A program made the translations under genes and the position numbers. Of a stretch of 64,000 nt of DNA, positions 11,173-22,740 are shown piece after piece. The notes beneath the pieces were generated by a model. The model saw only the letters and a list, made by a program, of their open reading frames with translations, did no database searches and was not told the origin of the DNA. Numbering within the stretch: the stretch's first letter is position 1; each line of letters opens with the position of its first letter. The DNA is from Saxidomus purpurata. Lineage: Eukaryota > Mollusca > Bivalvia > Venerida > Veneridae. The stretch lies in NCBI GenBank assembly GCA_022818135.1, contig JAFMSR010000013.1:24078207-24142206 (forward strand), in the 5' to 3' direction.

Positions 11173-11820
11173 TTAAGACATTTTCGTAAAGTCAGCATTG
11201 TCAAATACATGTAGTACATTTTTTTGTTTTAAAAAGTTTGCCTGGTAACCTACTGACTGACTTTGTCTTTACAACTGGCGTGCTTAATGACCTGGGTGTA
11301 TTTTTCTGTTGATAAATGGGCAAAGTAAGACAAATTACGAAAACGCAATTATGATACATTTAATAAGGAAGAAAATGTAAAACAAATGACGTCTTTTCAC
11401 CCCATTGTCATACACAAGTATATTACTAAAACCGAGGAAAACTTACGAGCAGAATGAATGATTTCCTGTTATTTAAGACAGAGAAAATGAACAGTAAATA
11501 GTTTAAGCAACATTTCATTTCAGTACTTTTATTTTCAAATTTTACATTTTAATGAAAGTAATCACGTAAGAAATGCGTGCATTGAAGCACGGGACATCTG
11601 GATTCAATCTGTTATTTATTTTATGTGTTTGTGCTGTGTTAAATGGATGCGTTGTACTCTTGTCCTCGGTAAAACCGTTGCCTGTATGTAGTTAAGCATT
11701 TAGCTGCAGTATGTAAATGTACCTTGTCTGCTACACTTGGATTCTTTGGCTGACTGCTGCTGCTGAATGCCGAGTTTGATGGTGTTAAAGGATTACTCTA
11801 TCTATGTTATCAAACTCTCT
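11173..11820. other. No feature seen
   Basis: AT-rich DNA between the interspersed repeat and the microsatellite block. No exon, RNA gene or repeat recognised. Confidence 0.4.
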
Positions 11821-12003
11821 CATTCACATCATTGCCATTATCATTATCATTATTTTATTATTATTGTTGTTGTTGTTGTTAGAGTAGTTGTTGCTGTTGT
11901 TTTTATTAAAAATTTATTATTATTATTATTATTTTCATTAATTTATTCTTACATTCATTTATTTATTTATTCATTCATTCACTCATTCATTCATTCATTC
12001 ATC
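11821..12003 (+). repeat. Compound microsatellite
   Basis: Successive simple runs: CATTATCATTAT-type, (TTG)n at 11863-11880, (TTA)n at 11917-11932, then (ATTT)n and (TTCA)n to 12003. The open frame through this region is an artefact of the repeats. Confidence 0.85.
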
Positions 12004-12220
12004 AACCATGCCATGTATATAGAAATATTATAAGAGAGTTGAGCGCGTGTGCTAGCGGGTTTGGTCGGTCCACCTGTCCGTCAGTCGGTCAACTGATTAA
12101 TAAGTAAATGATAATTTAAAAGTTATTGAGTGCGTAAAAGTGAACTTGTTTGTGACTGTGGTGGTATTTGTGGAAGTGATTTTGATGTGAACTTATCATG
12201 AACTCGCCCTAATGTATACT

Positions 12221-12304
12221 CGTCATACTGCTGTCTTTTACTGGAGCTCGTCATACTGCTGTCTTTTACTGGAGCTCGTCATACTGCTGTCTTTTACTGG
12301 AGCT
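12221..12304 (+). repeat. Three perfect tandem copies of a 28-bp unit
   Basis: The unit begins CGTCATACTGCTGTC and ends ACTGGAGCT. Three identical copies run head to tail, and a partial fourth (CGTCA) follows. Perfect identity implies recent amplification. Confidence 0.9.
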
Positions 12305-12720
12305 CGTCAAAAATCAGATGAAAAGATAAATTACACTCTGTTTGTCCCCATAAAAACAACTTTTCACAGATTTTGTTAAAATATTTACAATTTATTATTG
12401 TTCTTACTGTATATAAAAATAGGTTGGTAGATCAGAAACTTATTCAAAGTCTTATGTATAAAATAACAAATTGTGACACCTGCAAAAAGTATCTAGTGAT
12501 TAATGATTTTCTACAAAAGTTTGACAAGCTACATTTTTAACACTGAAGGTGTTCAACGTCCCCAGCAACGGTGTTAAAGTATGTAACTGAACGTGGAAGA
12601 TGGAATTTTTGCTATCAATGTAAACGTGTATGTTATATTTGAATTTCGACATTTTTACTTGTAAGACCCGAACTGCAAGAAATTCAGACATGCTATTGGT
12701 GGGAATTATCCGCCCAAACT

Positions 12721-13005
12721 TTATGCATCTATGTGACATGCTTATTCATAAACGTTGCATGTTCATTTGTCTTATTAACACATTTCTATCGTATGCAATA
12801 TCTGCCAAAACTCTATGCATACGTGTGAGATGAAGTAAACAAGACATATTAACATGCATGCATTATGAATAAGCATGTCATACAGAAACATAGAGTGTTT
12901 GCATGTATTATTCGCAAAAACCCTTTATTGGTGGTATCTTTATGACAATCTAATGCATCTGTATATGACTTGCTTATTTATGAACGTTGTAGGCTCGTTT
13001 GTCTT
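12721..13005. repeat. Cluster of direct and inverted diverged repeats
   Basis: A unit containing TATGCATCTATGTGACATG and CTTATTCATAAACGTTG occurs at 12721-12773. It recurs inverted at 12841-12896 and again direct, more diverged, at 12951-13005. A partial direct copy (CCAAAACTCTATGCATACG) lies at 12808-12826. The 12721/12841 pair could fold into a long imperfect hairpin. No coding potential. Confidence 0.65.
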
Positions 13006-13475
13006 GTTTACTACGTGTTGCATACATTTAGCAGGCTATGTTACTTCAAAGCTACTTAGTGCTTTCATTCTTTTACTCCCATTGACTTTTACCTATAAAA
13101 GGATTCTAGATCCTATGACCATATTGTTATCCTGTCACCAAACTATGTGAAGAAATATTAGGACAGTGTACAAAAATAGCTAGACCTAAAAATTCCCTAA
13201 AATTCTATTTACATCCGAACGCAAAAAACTAAACAACTCAAAACATCACTTTAAATTCCAACATGAGTAACATGATCCTGACAACAATATGTTGTGTCTT
13301 TTTTAACGAACTCGCAATTACGAAGAGAGAAACCAACATTTTTGTTCCTTTGTCACATATTTTCGCGACCAGGAAACTCAAGGTCAAACACAATTTTACA
13401 AATATCTCATTTTCGTACATGGATTTAATAAAAGGACACACTATTTTGTCAGTTTTATATTATTTCAAGCTATGT

Positions 13476-13675
13476 ACCACCGCTTTTCTGGTGGACAGAA
13501 GCAATTTCCTCTCTCCAGCTTTTCCGTCTGGCCTGGAGCTTGGTACTTTGGAACTTGGCTTTAGCTTGTTGATGCTTGATGTTGTTCTCTTGAGAGGGGT
13601 GTGTTTTGACCTCATGTCTGGCTTCTGATAACTGATCCGGATTGTTACTCCACCACGGCTTGTTGTTTCTCCTGG
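13476..13675 (-). mobile_element. LINE retrotransposon ORF2 fragment
   Basis: On the - strand an uninterrupted frame reads KPWWSNNPDQLSEARHEV, then KHQQAKAKFQ, then QARRKSWREEIASV. This matches the conserved linker between the endonuclease and reverse-transcriptase domains of Jockey/CR1/RTE-type LINEs (typically KPWWN, a run of R/K-rich helix, then RKSWRxF). About 65 codons survive; neither catalytic domain is present, so this is a dead fragment. It is adjacent to another interspersed repeat at 13690. Confidence 0.7.
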
Positions 13676-13689
13676 AACTTCAGAAATGC

Positions 13690-14360
13690 ATGTATGTGCT
13701 TAAATTATACGCCAGAACTTTTACGGAGGTCACTTCTTTTCTATTGGCTTGAAAACAATTTTTAAAAATCCTCTATTCTGAAATAACAAGGTCTAGAACT
13801 TAGATATTCAAAATTTCAGTGTTTATGTGTCTAGCGGACCTCTACCCAGATTGCTCAACTCCCAGTCAAAACTGTGTCCTCCCTTAGGGTCAATTCTGTT
13901 ACATAGACTTATAATAGGAAAAAACTGTTTTGTAAAATCTGCTTGTCTAAAAACGCATCGTTCATATCATGTCCCTGGGATAAATATTAGATCTAGCTCT
14001 GCCCCGGAGTCACTTCTATCACATTAGGTTATATAGGAAAAACGTTTTAAAATCCTGCCAGAAAGCTCAAGACATAGAGATTAGATAGTTTGTGTGTGGG
14101 ATGGCCTACCAAGACATCTGACAAGTTCACGCCTTTAGGGTCAATATATGACCACACACCTGAAGTCACTTGTTTTATAAAAACTGAAGTACTTAAAAAA
14201 CACATATTTATGAAGAAGTTAGATAACTGGTGTGTGGCATTGTGTTATCTATCATGTTTGTTGGGATCATACACTTTGGGTTGACATTGATCCAGTCCCG
14301 GCGCTCACTTATTTAAATTGACTTTTATAGGAAGAATTTGAAAACACCCCCTGTCTATAA
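13690..14360 (-). repeat. Bivalve interspersed repeat, degenerate copy (orientation -)
   Basis: This carries the same kind of internal phrases as the 10550-11172 copy but reverse-complemented: TAGGGTCAATTCTG (13886) and TAGGGTCAATATATG (14137), CCCGGAGTCACTTC (14002), and repeated TATAGGAAAAA-like lines near 13912, 14030 and 14326. The periodic recurrence indicates internal tandem units of 120 bases or more. There is no protein; the small frames here are incidental. Confidence 0.55.
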
Positions 14361-15356
14361 CCGTACGGCACATAAAAAATCTCACCAAAGGCTAAGGGTT
14401 ATTACAAATTCATAGAATGTAACTACATATGATTAGATTTACGGAAACAACCGGATAGTCATTTTAACAGCGCCCCTTGACGTGATAATGAAACTTTATG
14501 TATTATACGGCGAAATAGGGGTCAACAACAAGAAGAGAGCAATAGGACATTAATCATTCTGTTCTATATGCTAAATAAATTTGTTAAATTAGAGTTCAGA
14601 ATGAAGAGCTTCAGTTGTGAAATGAAGCACTTAATATAAGAAATAACCTATTTATTGACTGAAAAAAGAAAGCATAATCCAGCATGAAAAAATCATTTGA
14701 TGACATACGACAAGTATAATCTTACATGTTAATAAAAAACTACAAGTTCAAATATCAGAAAGCAAGATGCAATTGTGGTAGTGATTGTCTTCTGTGGTAT
14801 GTCTTCTGTCACGTGATGACTGGCTCTTCTCACACTGCAAAGAAAAGCGTGAGAGTGTGATGAGTGAAAATGGTTTATGATTCTTGCATTGTCATCAGGT
14901 TGCCTGTTTAAAACTGACCGCAAAACCACAAAGTGTCGAATTGACATGACGTCACCGCATGTCATAAAAAAAATGCATGAAGCGTTAGGCGTTAGTGGAC
15001 ACAGTTCATGACCGGGTTAACTGCCCGACAAGGTAACAAGGTCGGGCCAAGTGTATTTCGTGAATGGAAACTACACGTTGATTTATTTATTGTAAAGGAA
15101 TGAAGCACTTTTCACCCTAATTATCTAGTAAGTGCTATTTAATCACAAGCAGTCATGAACCAAATAATGGACATCATCAACTAGGTTTGTTGATGATGGG
15201 AGTAAGAGAGAGCTAAATTGTTGAACTTCTGGTAATATACATGCCCAATAACCGTATGTCTCAGACAATCAAACTTTTTGCCAAGATACTATGTCATCGA
15301 AAAAAAGATATTCTAGTATGAGAGCCTAGTGTTGAAATCTATTTGACATAGTGGGT
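14361..15356. other. No feature seen
   Basis: AT-rich DNA without exons, RNA genes or recognisable repeats. A short frame on the - strand (14729-14965) has no domain and unremarkable composition. Confidence 0.4.
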
Positions 15357-15428
15357 GAACTGTTTGACTGTGTTGCGGTTGAACTGTGTTGCGGATAAAC
15401 TTTGTTGTGCGTGAACTGTGTTGTGGAT
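15357..15428 (+). repeat. Short tandem repeat, about 17-bp unit, about four copies
   Basis: Imperfect copies of TGAACTGTGTTGCGGAT run head to tail (GTGAACTGTTTGACTGTG, TTGAACTGTGTTGCGG, TAAACTTTGTTGTGCG, TGAACTGTGTTGTGG). Confidence 0.75.
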
Positions 15429-16380
15429 GTAATTTTAGTTATTTTATATAGGGCAGTAACACGTCAGTGCTTTGGACGATCTGACTGATTATCAGACTTG
15501 GTCATAATAACTATACAAAAAAATCTGGGCGATTATTAGTAAAGAGTATTCGGGTTAGAGAGTGGTCAAAATTAATTGATAGCTCTCGCCCCGCAAACAG
15601 GTGCTGTCTTCAGAATATAGAAATAAAAAAAAATGACGACAATCTTTTTAGGATACAATGTAATAATGGTACTTAAGTAAGCAAAATGTAAATGTAGTAA
15701 CTAGTTTATAAATCATACAAGTTATACCTTTCACAATTTTGAGCATAACTTTTCTAGTTTATAAAGTTTCAAATGACTGAATATTATTTTCTCATTTTAT
15801 TTATTTAAAAGGTAATAGCCTATGGTCGAGAGAGAATCACAAAAAATTGACCGCGTTGCTGTCAGCGCCCAGGTGTGGTTTATGAGCCGTTATTTAGGTC
15901 ACGTCAGTCCCACACTTGATGTAACATACCGCTCGGTGACTTCTGATAATGTCAGTGAACAACTGACACAATTATTAGGTCTGAAAATGTTCATTTCGTA
16001 ACATATTTAACGCTGACCTAAGTATATCATTGAACCAACAATATGATTATACAGGTGATGTAACTTTCGCTTTACATCTGGAAGCAACACGCCACAGTAA
16101 ACCCTGACCAGATTGGGCCCTTATCAGAGTGGGAGCCTACACCATGCTCTTCTCCCCACCACATCAATACAGCCTGATCATGCTGTACACACTGTGTTCT
16201 CTTTTCAGTTATTAAAATTATACTATCAAACAAAACTATTAATATCAGATATTAGTTAAATCATACATGATCCAGCAACACCGATCCAAATTGAACGTTT
16301 ACACATATACATGCTGCATTGTACATGTACTCCATTTCATAATGTAAATGGTTTTGTAATAGAGTTACAATGCGGCACTT
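15429..16380. other. No feature seen
   Basis: AT-rich DNA. A GC-richer patch at 16080-16200 ends in a pyrimidine tract and CAG, but no frame or family is recognisable. It may be an old repeat. Confidence 0.35.
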
Positions 16381-16399
16381 GTCCTTTCTTGCCATTGAG

Positions 16400-16440
16400 C
16401 TTAGCTGTGTGGATATCCCGAGTTCGAATCCCACTCGGTG
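16400..16440 (+). repeat. tRNA-like SINE head with A- and B-boxes
   Basis: TTAGCTGTGTGG (16401-16412) resembles the pol III A-box, and AGTTCGAATCC (16421-16431) is one base from the B-box consensus. Only eight bases separate them, far fewer than in a tRNA, so the anticodon arm is deleted. This is a SINE remnant, not a tRNA gene. Confidence 0.45.
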
Positions 16441-16445
16441 CGACG

Positions 16446-18720
16446 GATGTTTCAGGGTTATATTAGACGCCTAACGTGAATTACCCACGAGGTTATTATT
16501 AGAAGATATTATATTATATTCTTCAGCGTTCATCTGGTTACAACATGAACATTCTCTATAACGTCCCGTTACTCAGATTAAATATACATATTCAGTTGTA
16601 TGGTGTAGCGCATATTTAACGGGTTCATTTACATACATAGTCTCTTGATCAAGAAGTCCACCACCATAAAAATGTCACACTCGTCAACATCACGAATTCC
16701 ATTATTTTACGCACCTGGTACACTGACATAAACTATGAGAAAAAAGATTCTGTAAGAAAACAACAGCCTTGCTTTCATAATAAGTTTCTTATAGTTTCTC
16801 TAACTGAAAATGATACTTTAGTAAAACCTTTCATGGTGATATCGAAGTTTTAAGAACGACACGGAGCAGTACTCCCGTGGTGGAAAAATCCAAAATTATA
16901 AGTAAAGTATATACATTATGTAAATGAATATCTCAGTTGATCTCCCATTATGTCTAGTGAGTGTCATTTTTTGGAGAGCAAAATACTGTACCTGCTTTAA
17001 TCTATCGCCTCCCTGTGCAATCCTCCCAGTCCTGTACGCGGAATACGCCCTATTACACCCCTTTGACCTCATCCATACATCATTTAATATAGTTCGATGA
17101 AATATTTCATGAAAACCTTCAAAAACGTAGTATTATTTAATATTATTCAAGAAATATTTAATATCTAATAATTTGTCAAGTATTCATTTTATTCATTTTT
17201 TTAGCTTGAAAACACTCATTCACGCACACATGCACGCACGCACTCGCGTAATCAGCTGGCTAAGTACGGTCTAAAATAAGTATATAAATGACAAGTACAA
17301 ACCAATGTTGGAAGTAAATGTATAAAATGACAAAACATAATGCAATTAACTTTACTGTACCTGAATAATTTAATGAATTAATCTTGACTTGTTTACCAGA
17401 TAAGTGTTGGCTGTCGCCTTATCCTACCTCAGTTTTCACAACCTGACAACAGTTACTCTCCAAGCCATCAATATTCAATATCTGCATTCGCCTGTGTAGA
17501 CTCAGATGCATGGAGGATTGTCTCCAAATCTGTTGTACAGGACACATGTAGTGTATACGTCCCGTAAAATATGGGACCAGTATTAGATTAGATGGCGAGT
17601 CCATACCCCTGGCATCCGTGTGTATAGAGTCAAACATTGATCATATGCCTATTTCTAACGTGTGCATATAAAAGAGACACAATAAGTATACATACTATAC
17701 GATTTCAAAGCATCTGTTTTGTGTTTTAAGCGTTTTGCTCGAACATTGTGCAGTAAGGACATCTCAGCATTTACATTTGAAAATTTAAAATGTGAAACAT
17801 TTATTTTCGATGTTTACTATCCAATCAGATGGCAGTAACATATAGGTTGACCAATGTCACATGACAGCATGGCCGCCAGCACAACACAGAACTATTGCAC
17901 AGTTTCAGTTTCATCTAATCTACCTCTTGCTGCAACATTTCCAAAATTTTGAAGGTTCTTGTTTAAAGTAGTTAGAATACTACGTGTAAACTTACCAAGA
18001 GAGATGTATTAACAAACAGCCAATGTAGATTGTGATTGTACAAAACGGACATTTCTAATTGCCCACAAGTTGTTGACATAATTTTTGTTGATCGCTCAAC
18101 TTTCCAAGTCATTTTAACCTTCCGCTGAAATACCACATGAGTTTTTATATTTGTTATTTTCATTTGTTATAAACACTATAAATAATTTTAATTTTAGAAT
18201 TTTAGAGATAGCTGACCAATAACTGCCAGACAGGCCTGTTGAAGACGTGTATGGAAATAACATTTATTTGTTGAGACGTCAGATTGTCACCACACTTGAT
18301 GTATGATACACCGTAAATATTCCTTAACTGCCTCAAACTGTAACATTTAAACTTACGGGGATTTAAAAAAAGTATGTGTACAGTACAGTTTATTTTAGGA
18401 ACGATTTATAATTTGAAACAAAACGTTTTCTTTTAAATTGTGTATACGTTACTGTCTTTCGTCCAAACAAATACGAAATGTTAATCAGGTCCTTTAACGT
18501 ATGATAAGCAAGAAAGTACCCATTTCTTAGTAGATCGTGTTCGCCTAAAGCAGGGTGAGGACTGGTGGGGACGGGGGTGAGGATAAGGCGGGGATTGAGG
18601 GTAGGGGGGTAAGAAAGCAACACTTACTAATAATAGAGTTAATAGGTTTTTTTATTTATTGCCAAAGTATTTTGAGGAAGCACAGGTTCCAAGAAACGGT
18701 TACATAGATCTACCAATGTT
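16446..18720. other. No gene supported
   Basis: AT-rich DNA. A - strand frame at 17419-17637 has near-coding composition but no recognisable domain. A guanine-rich patch at 18559-18612 (several runs of 3-6 G) could form a quadruplex on the + strand. Confidence 0.4.
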
Positions 18721-18734
18721 TTATTGTAACTGTA

Positions 18735-21232
18735 AGTCTCCTGTATTAACTTCTGTATGTCTCAAGTATTCACTGTATGTCTACTGTATTAACTGTATGT
18801 CTCCTGTATTAACTGTATGTCTCATGTATTAACTGTATGTCTACTGTATTAAGTGCATTTCAGTATACTCAGTCCCTGTATAACTGTATGTCTCCTGTAT
18901 TAACTGTATGTCTACTGTATTAACTGTATGTCTCCTGTATTAACTGTATGTCTCCTGTATTAACTGTATGTCTACTGTATTAAGTGTATGTCTACTGTAT
19001 TAACTGTATGTCTACTGTATTAACTGTATGTCTACTGTATTAAATGTATGTCTACTGAATTAACTGTATGTCTACTTTTCATATTCTACTGTATTAACTG
19101 TATGTCTACTGTATTAACTGTATGTCTCCTGTATTAACTGTATGTCTCCTGTATTAACTGCATGTCTCTAAACTGTATGTCTACGTATTAACTGTATGTC
19201 TACTGTATTAACTGTATGTCTTTATAGTGTTAACTGTATATCTCCGTATTAACTATTTGTCTACTGTATTAACTGTATGTCTTCTGTATTAACTCTATGT
19301 CTCCTGTATTAAGTGCATATCTCATGTTTTAACTGCATGTCTCCTGTATTAACATCTGTATGTCTCCATTATTAACTGTATGTCTTCTGTATTAACTGTA
19401 TGTCTACTGTATTAACTGTATGTCTCCTGTATTAACTGTATGTCTACTGTATTAAATGTATGTCTACTGTATTAACTGTATGTCTACTGTATTAAATGTA
19501 TGTCTACTGTATTAACTGTATGTCTACTGTATTAACTGTATGTCTCCTGTATTAACTGTATGTCTCCTGTATTAACTGCATGTCCTGTATTAACTGTATG
19601 TCTACTGTATTAACTGTATGTCTACTGTATTAACTGTATACGTATTAACTGTATGTCTCCAGTATTAACTGCATGTCTCCAGTATTAACTGTATGTCTCC
19701 TGTATTAACTGTATGTCTCCTGTATTAACTGTATGTCTCATGTATTAACTATCTACTGCTGTATGTCTCCCTGTATTAACTGTATGTCTACTGTATTAAC
19801 TGTATGTCTACTGTATTAACTGTATGTCTCCTGTATTATAACCATGTCTCCTGTATTAACTGTATGTCTCCTGTATTAACTGTATGTCTACTGTATTAAG
19901 TGTATGTCTACTGTTTTAACTGTATGTCTACTGTATTAACTGTATAACTACTGCATTAACTGTATGTCTCCTGTATTAAGTGCATGCCCTAATATGTCTC
20001 CAATATTAACTGTAAGTCTCCTGTATTTACTGCATGTCTCCTGTTATAAACTGCTTATGTCTCCTGTATTAGCTGTATGTCTACTGTATTAACTATGCAT
20101 GTCTAATGTAGTAACTGTATGTCTCTTGTATTAATGTAAGCCAGTCTCCTGTATGTACTGTATGTCTACTGTATTAACTGTATGTCTCATGTATTAACTG
20201 CATGTCTACTCTATAAACTATGCATGTCTTATGTAGTAACTGTAAGTCTCCTGTATTAACATCTTCATGTCTCCATTATTAACTGTATGTCTACTGTATT
20301 AACTGTATGTCTCCTGTATTAACTGTTTGTCTACTGTATTAACTGTTTGTCTCCTGTATTAACTGTATGTCTACTGTATTAACTGTATGTCTGCTGTATT
20401 AACTGTATGTCTCCTGTATTTACATCTGTATGTCTCCATTATTAACTGTATGTCTACTGTATTAACTGTATGTCCACTGTATTAACTGTATGCCTCCTGT
20501 ATTAACTGTATGTCTTCTGTATTAACTGCATATCTCATGTATTAACTGCCTGTTTCCTGTATTAACTGTATGTCCACTGTATTAACTGTATGTCTCATGT
20601 ATTAACTGCATGTCTTCTGTATTAACTATGCATGTCTTATGTAGTAACTGCATGTCTCCTGTATTAACATCTTTATGTCTCCATTATTAACTGTATGTCT
20701 ACTGTATTAACTGTATGTCTCCTGTATTAACTGTTTGTCTTCTGTATTAATTGTATGTCACCTGATTTAATTGTATATCTCCTGTATTTAATGTATGTCT
20801 ACTGTATTAACTGTATGTCTCCTGTATTAACTGTATGCTTACTGTATTAGCTTATGTCTACTGTATTAACTGTATGTCTACTGTATTAACTGTATGTATT
20901 CTGTATTTACTGTATGTCTACTGTATTAACTGTATGTCTCCTGTATTAACTGATGTATGTCTCCTGTATTAACTGTATGTCTACTGTATTTACTGTATGT
21001 CTCCTGTTTTAACTGTATGTCTACTGTATTAGCTGTATGTCTACTGTATTAACTGTATGTCAGTATTAACTATGTCTTCTGTATTAACTGTATGTCTACG
21101 GGTTTAAGAGTCAGTTAAGCAAGTCTGTATTAACTGCATGTCTCCTGTATTAACTGTATGTCTCCTGTATTAACTTTATGCCTTATGTATTTACTGTATG
21201 TATACTGTATTAAGTGTATGTCTACTGTATGT
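18735..21232 (+). repeat. Large minisatellite, 20-bp unit, roughly 120 copies
   Basis: The unit is CTGTATGTCTACTGTATTAA, with CTGTATGTCTCCTGTATTAA the commonest variant. CTGTAT occurs twice in each unit, so the monomer itself looks like an ancient near-dimer. Variants such as CATCTGTATGTCTCCATT and TATGCATGTCTTATGTAG recur in the same order about 408 bp apart (20221 versus 20629), showing higher-order duplication of about 20 monomers. The flanks are more diverged than the core. No open frame spans the array. Confidence 0.95.
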
Positions 21233-21600
21233 AAAGGAGATTTTACGTACGTCAATAGTAACACAAACATTGAGCTTTATCATTTAATGGAAACACTAAC
21301 CCTACTGCAGTAAATGTCGTTTAAAAAGGTAAAACTATATTATTACGGAGTATTTTTTCAGAACGCTTCAATGATGTCATAGAATATGAATTAATGTCAG
21401 TGATGGCTACAGGTATACATACATTAAGTATTTAGTCTACTACGGCCTTTCTTCAGTACATTTTATGTATATTTAAACACAACTTCTAAAAAGTAGTCCG
21501 GTGTCAAATATGACTTCTATTAGTTCTATACAAATCAAATTGATGCACTAGAGTAGAGAGGCAATTTTTGTGACTAGATTGAATCTAAAATCCCATTGTT
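21233..21600. other. No feature seen
   Basis: Ordinary AT-rich DNA following the 20-bp minisatellite. Confidence 0.4.
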
Positions 21601-21601
21601 A

Positions 21602-21667
21602 CGGGCGAAAGCTAATGGGGCACGAAGCGCGACCATAAATATGAAATTCCTGTTATGCTTTCGCCCG
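21602..21667. repeat. Short inverted repeat (11-bp perfect arms)
   Basis: CGGGCGAAAGC at 21602-21612 and its exact complement GCTTTCGCCCG at 21657-21667, with a 44-base spacer. This is compatible with a tiny foldback or MITE remnant. Confidence 0.6.
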
Positions 21668-21807
21668 ATATATGTATTGCTTATTTTCGTTTTTAATTGT
21701 AAATAGGTAACATGAAAATAAGAACTCTTTTATTGGCACTGATCAGTGCTACCTGAATTTAAGCAAGGCTATACACAGAATTCAAGAGTAAGGTGATTAC
21801 ATCTGAA

Positions 21808-21954
21808 GGGGATTGTGTCCCCCTGGGGGATTTTGTCCGCAATGTGCATTTCCATGAAGGGGATTTTGTCCTTCCTTGTCAAAATAATGTAGGGGATATT
21901 GTCCGCCTATGTAAGTTTTTTCGAAGGGGATTTTGTCCGTAGGGGATTATGTCC
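21808..21954 (+). repeat. Six copies of a GGGGATTTTGTCC motif
   Basis: Copies start at 21808, 21826, 21859, 21892, 21926 and 21942 (GGGGATTGTGTCC, GGGGATTTTGTCC, GGGGATTTTGTCC, GGGGATATTGTCC, GGGGATTTTGTCC, GGGGATTATGTCC). Start-to-start distances are 18, 33, 33, 34 and 16, roughly one or two multiples of 17. The sequence between copies is unrelated, so the motif is better conserved than the spacer. Confidence 0.8.
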
Positions 21955-22225
21955 TACAATCACATTACTTATATTATACATCAACACCTCGTGAATTTAT
22001 ATATATCATTTACAATAGACATTTCTCATCATCATGCAGTTACCTACATCTATCTATCTATCTTGTTATACTGCCTCACACCTCTCACGAGTATTATGGG
22101 CAGGGTGCACGTACATCACTTTCATTATACATCTTTCTCTTTTTAAAATGAGGATCACGTAAGTGTATGCAACTCTTGCTTGCAGCTTTTGGTGTCATCT
22201 TAGTGGGGGTTTACACCTTCCAAGT

Positions 22226-22274
22226 TTCTTGTACAAGACATTAAGATAAGTACTATTTATGTCTTGTACAAGAA
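22226..22274. repeat. Perfect 16-bp inverted repeat with palindromic arms
   Basis: TTCTTGTACAAGACAT (22226-22241) and its exact complement ATGTCTTGTACAAGAA (22259-22274) with a 17-base loop. Each arm also contains the palindrome TCTTGTACAAGA, so alternative hairpins are possible. Confidence 0.75.
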
Positions 22275-22740
22275 TTTTTCATATGTAAACATCCACATAT
22301 ATAATAGATATATAGTAGTTGTCCCGAGATGACAACGCTCTGAAACTAATGTCTTCTTACATAAACACGACTACTGATAAAATTAAATCGAATTTCCCAT
22401 TGCACCTTTTTATCTTAGCAATCATTTTGTTAAGCAAAAAAAGCGAAACTATGCATTGTCTCGTTTACATTCTGACCACGTCTGCCTTGTTGTGGTAATA
22501 TAACTGTTTTGATGTAGACATTAATGGGGTTTTAAGGAAAACTGCTTGATAGCATCACACCTTTTTACATCATTAACTTTTTATATTTTACTCCAAGTCA
22601 ACAGTAATGTCATCGTGCTACACATGTATTAAAACGTTATCCATTATTTTGATAAAAGGTAGATTTTAATGCGTTCGTTTTTATCACAGAAAAGCGGAGA
22701 AAATTTATTTTTTAGCATCCCTGACACCAGAAGAGATACC
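22275..22740. other. No feature seen
   Basis: AT-rich DNA between two inverted repeats. Confidence 0.35.

Noticed and set aside
13263..13628. 121-codon + strand frame
   Set aside because: Runs antisense across the LINE fragment and repeats; the meaningful frame is on the - strand.
17419..17637. - strand 72-codon frame with near-coding composition
   Set aside because: No domain, no clear flanking acceptor, and no partner exon.
18735..21232. Resemblance to a CRISPR array
   Set aside because: Repeats are directly adjacent 20-bp units with no unique spacers, and the surroundings are eukaryotic; it is a minisatellite.
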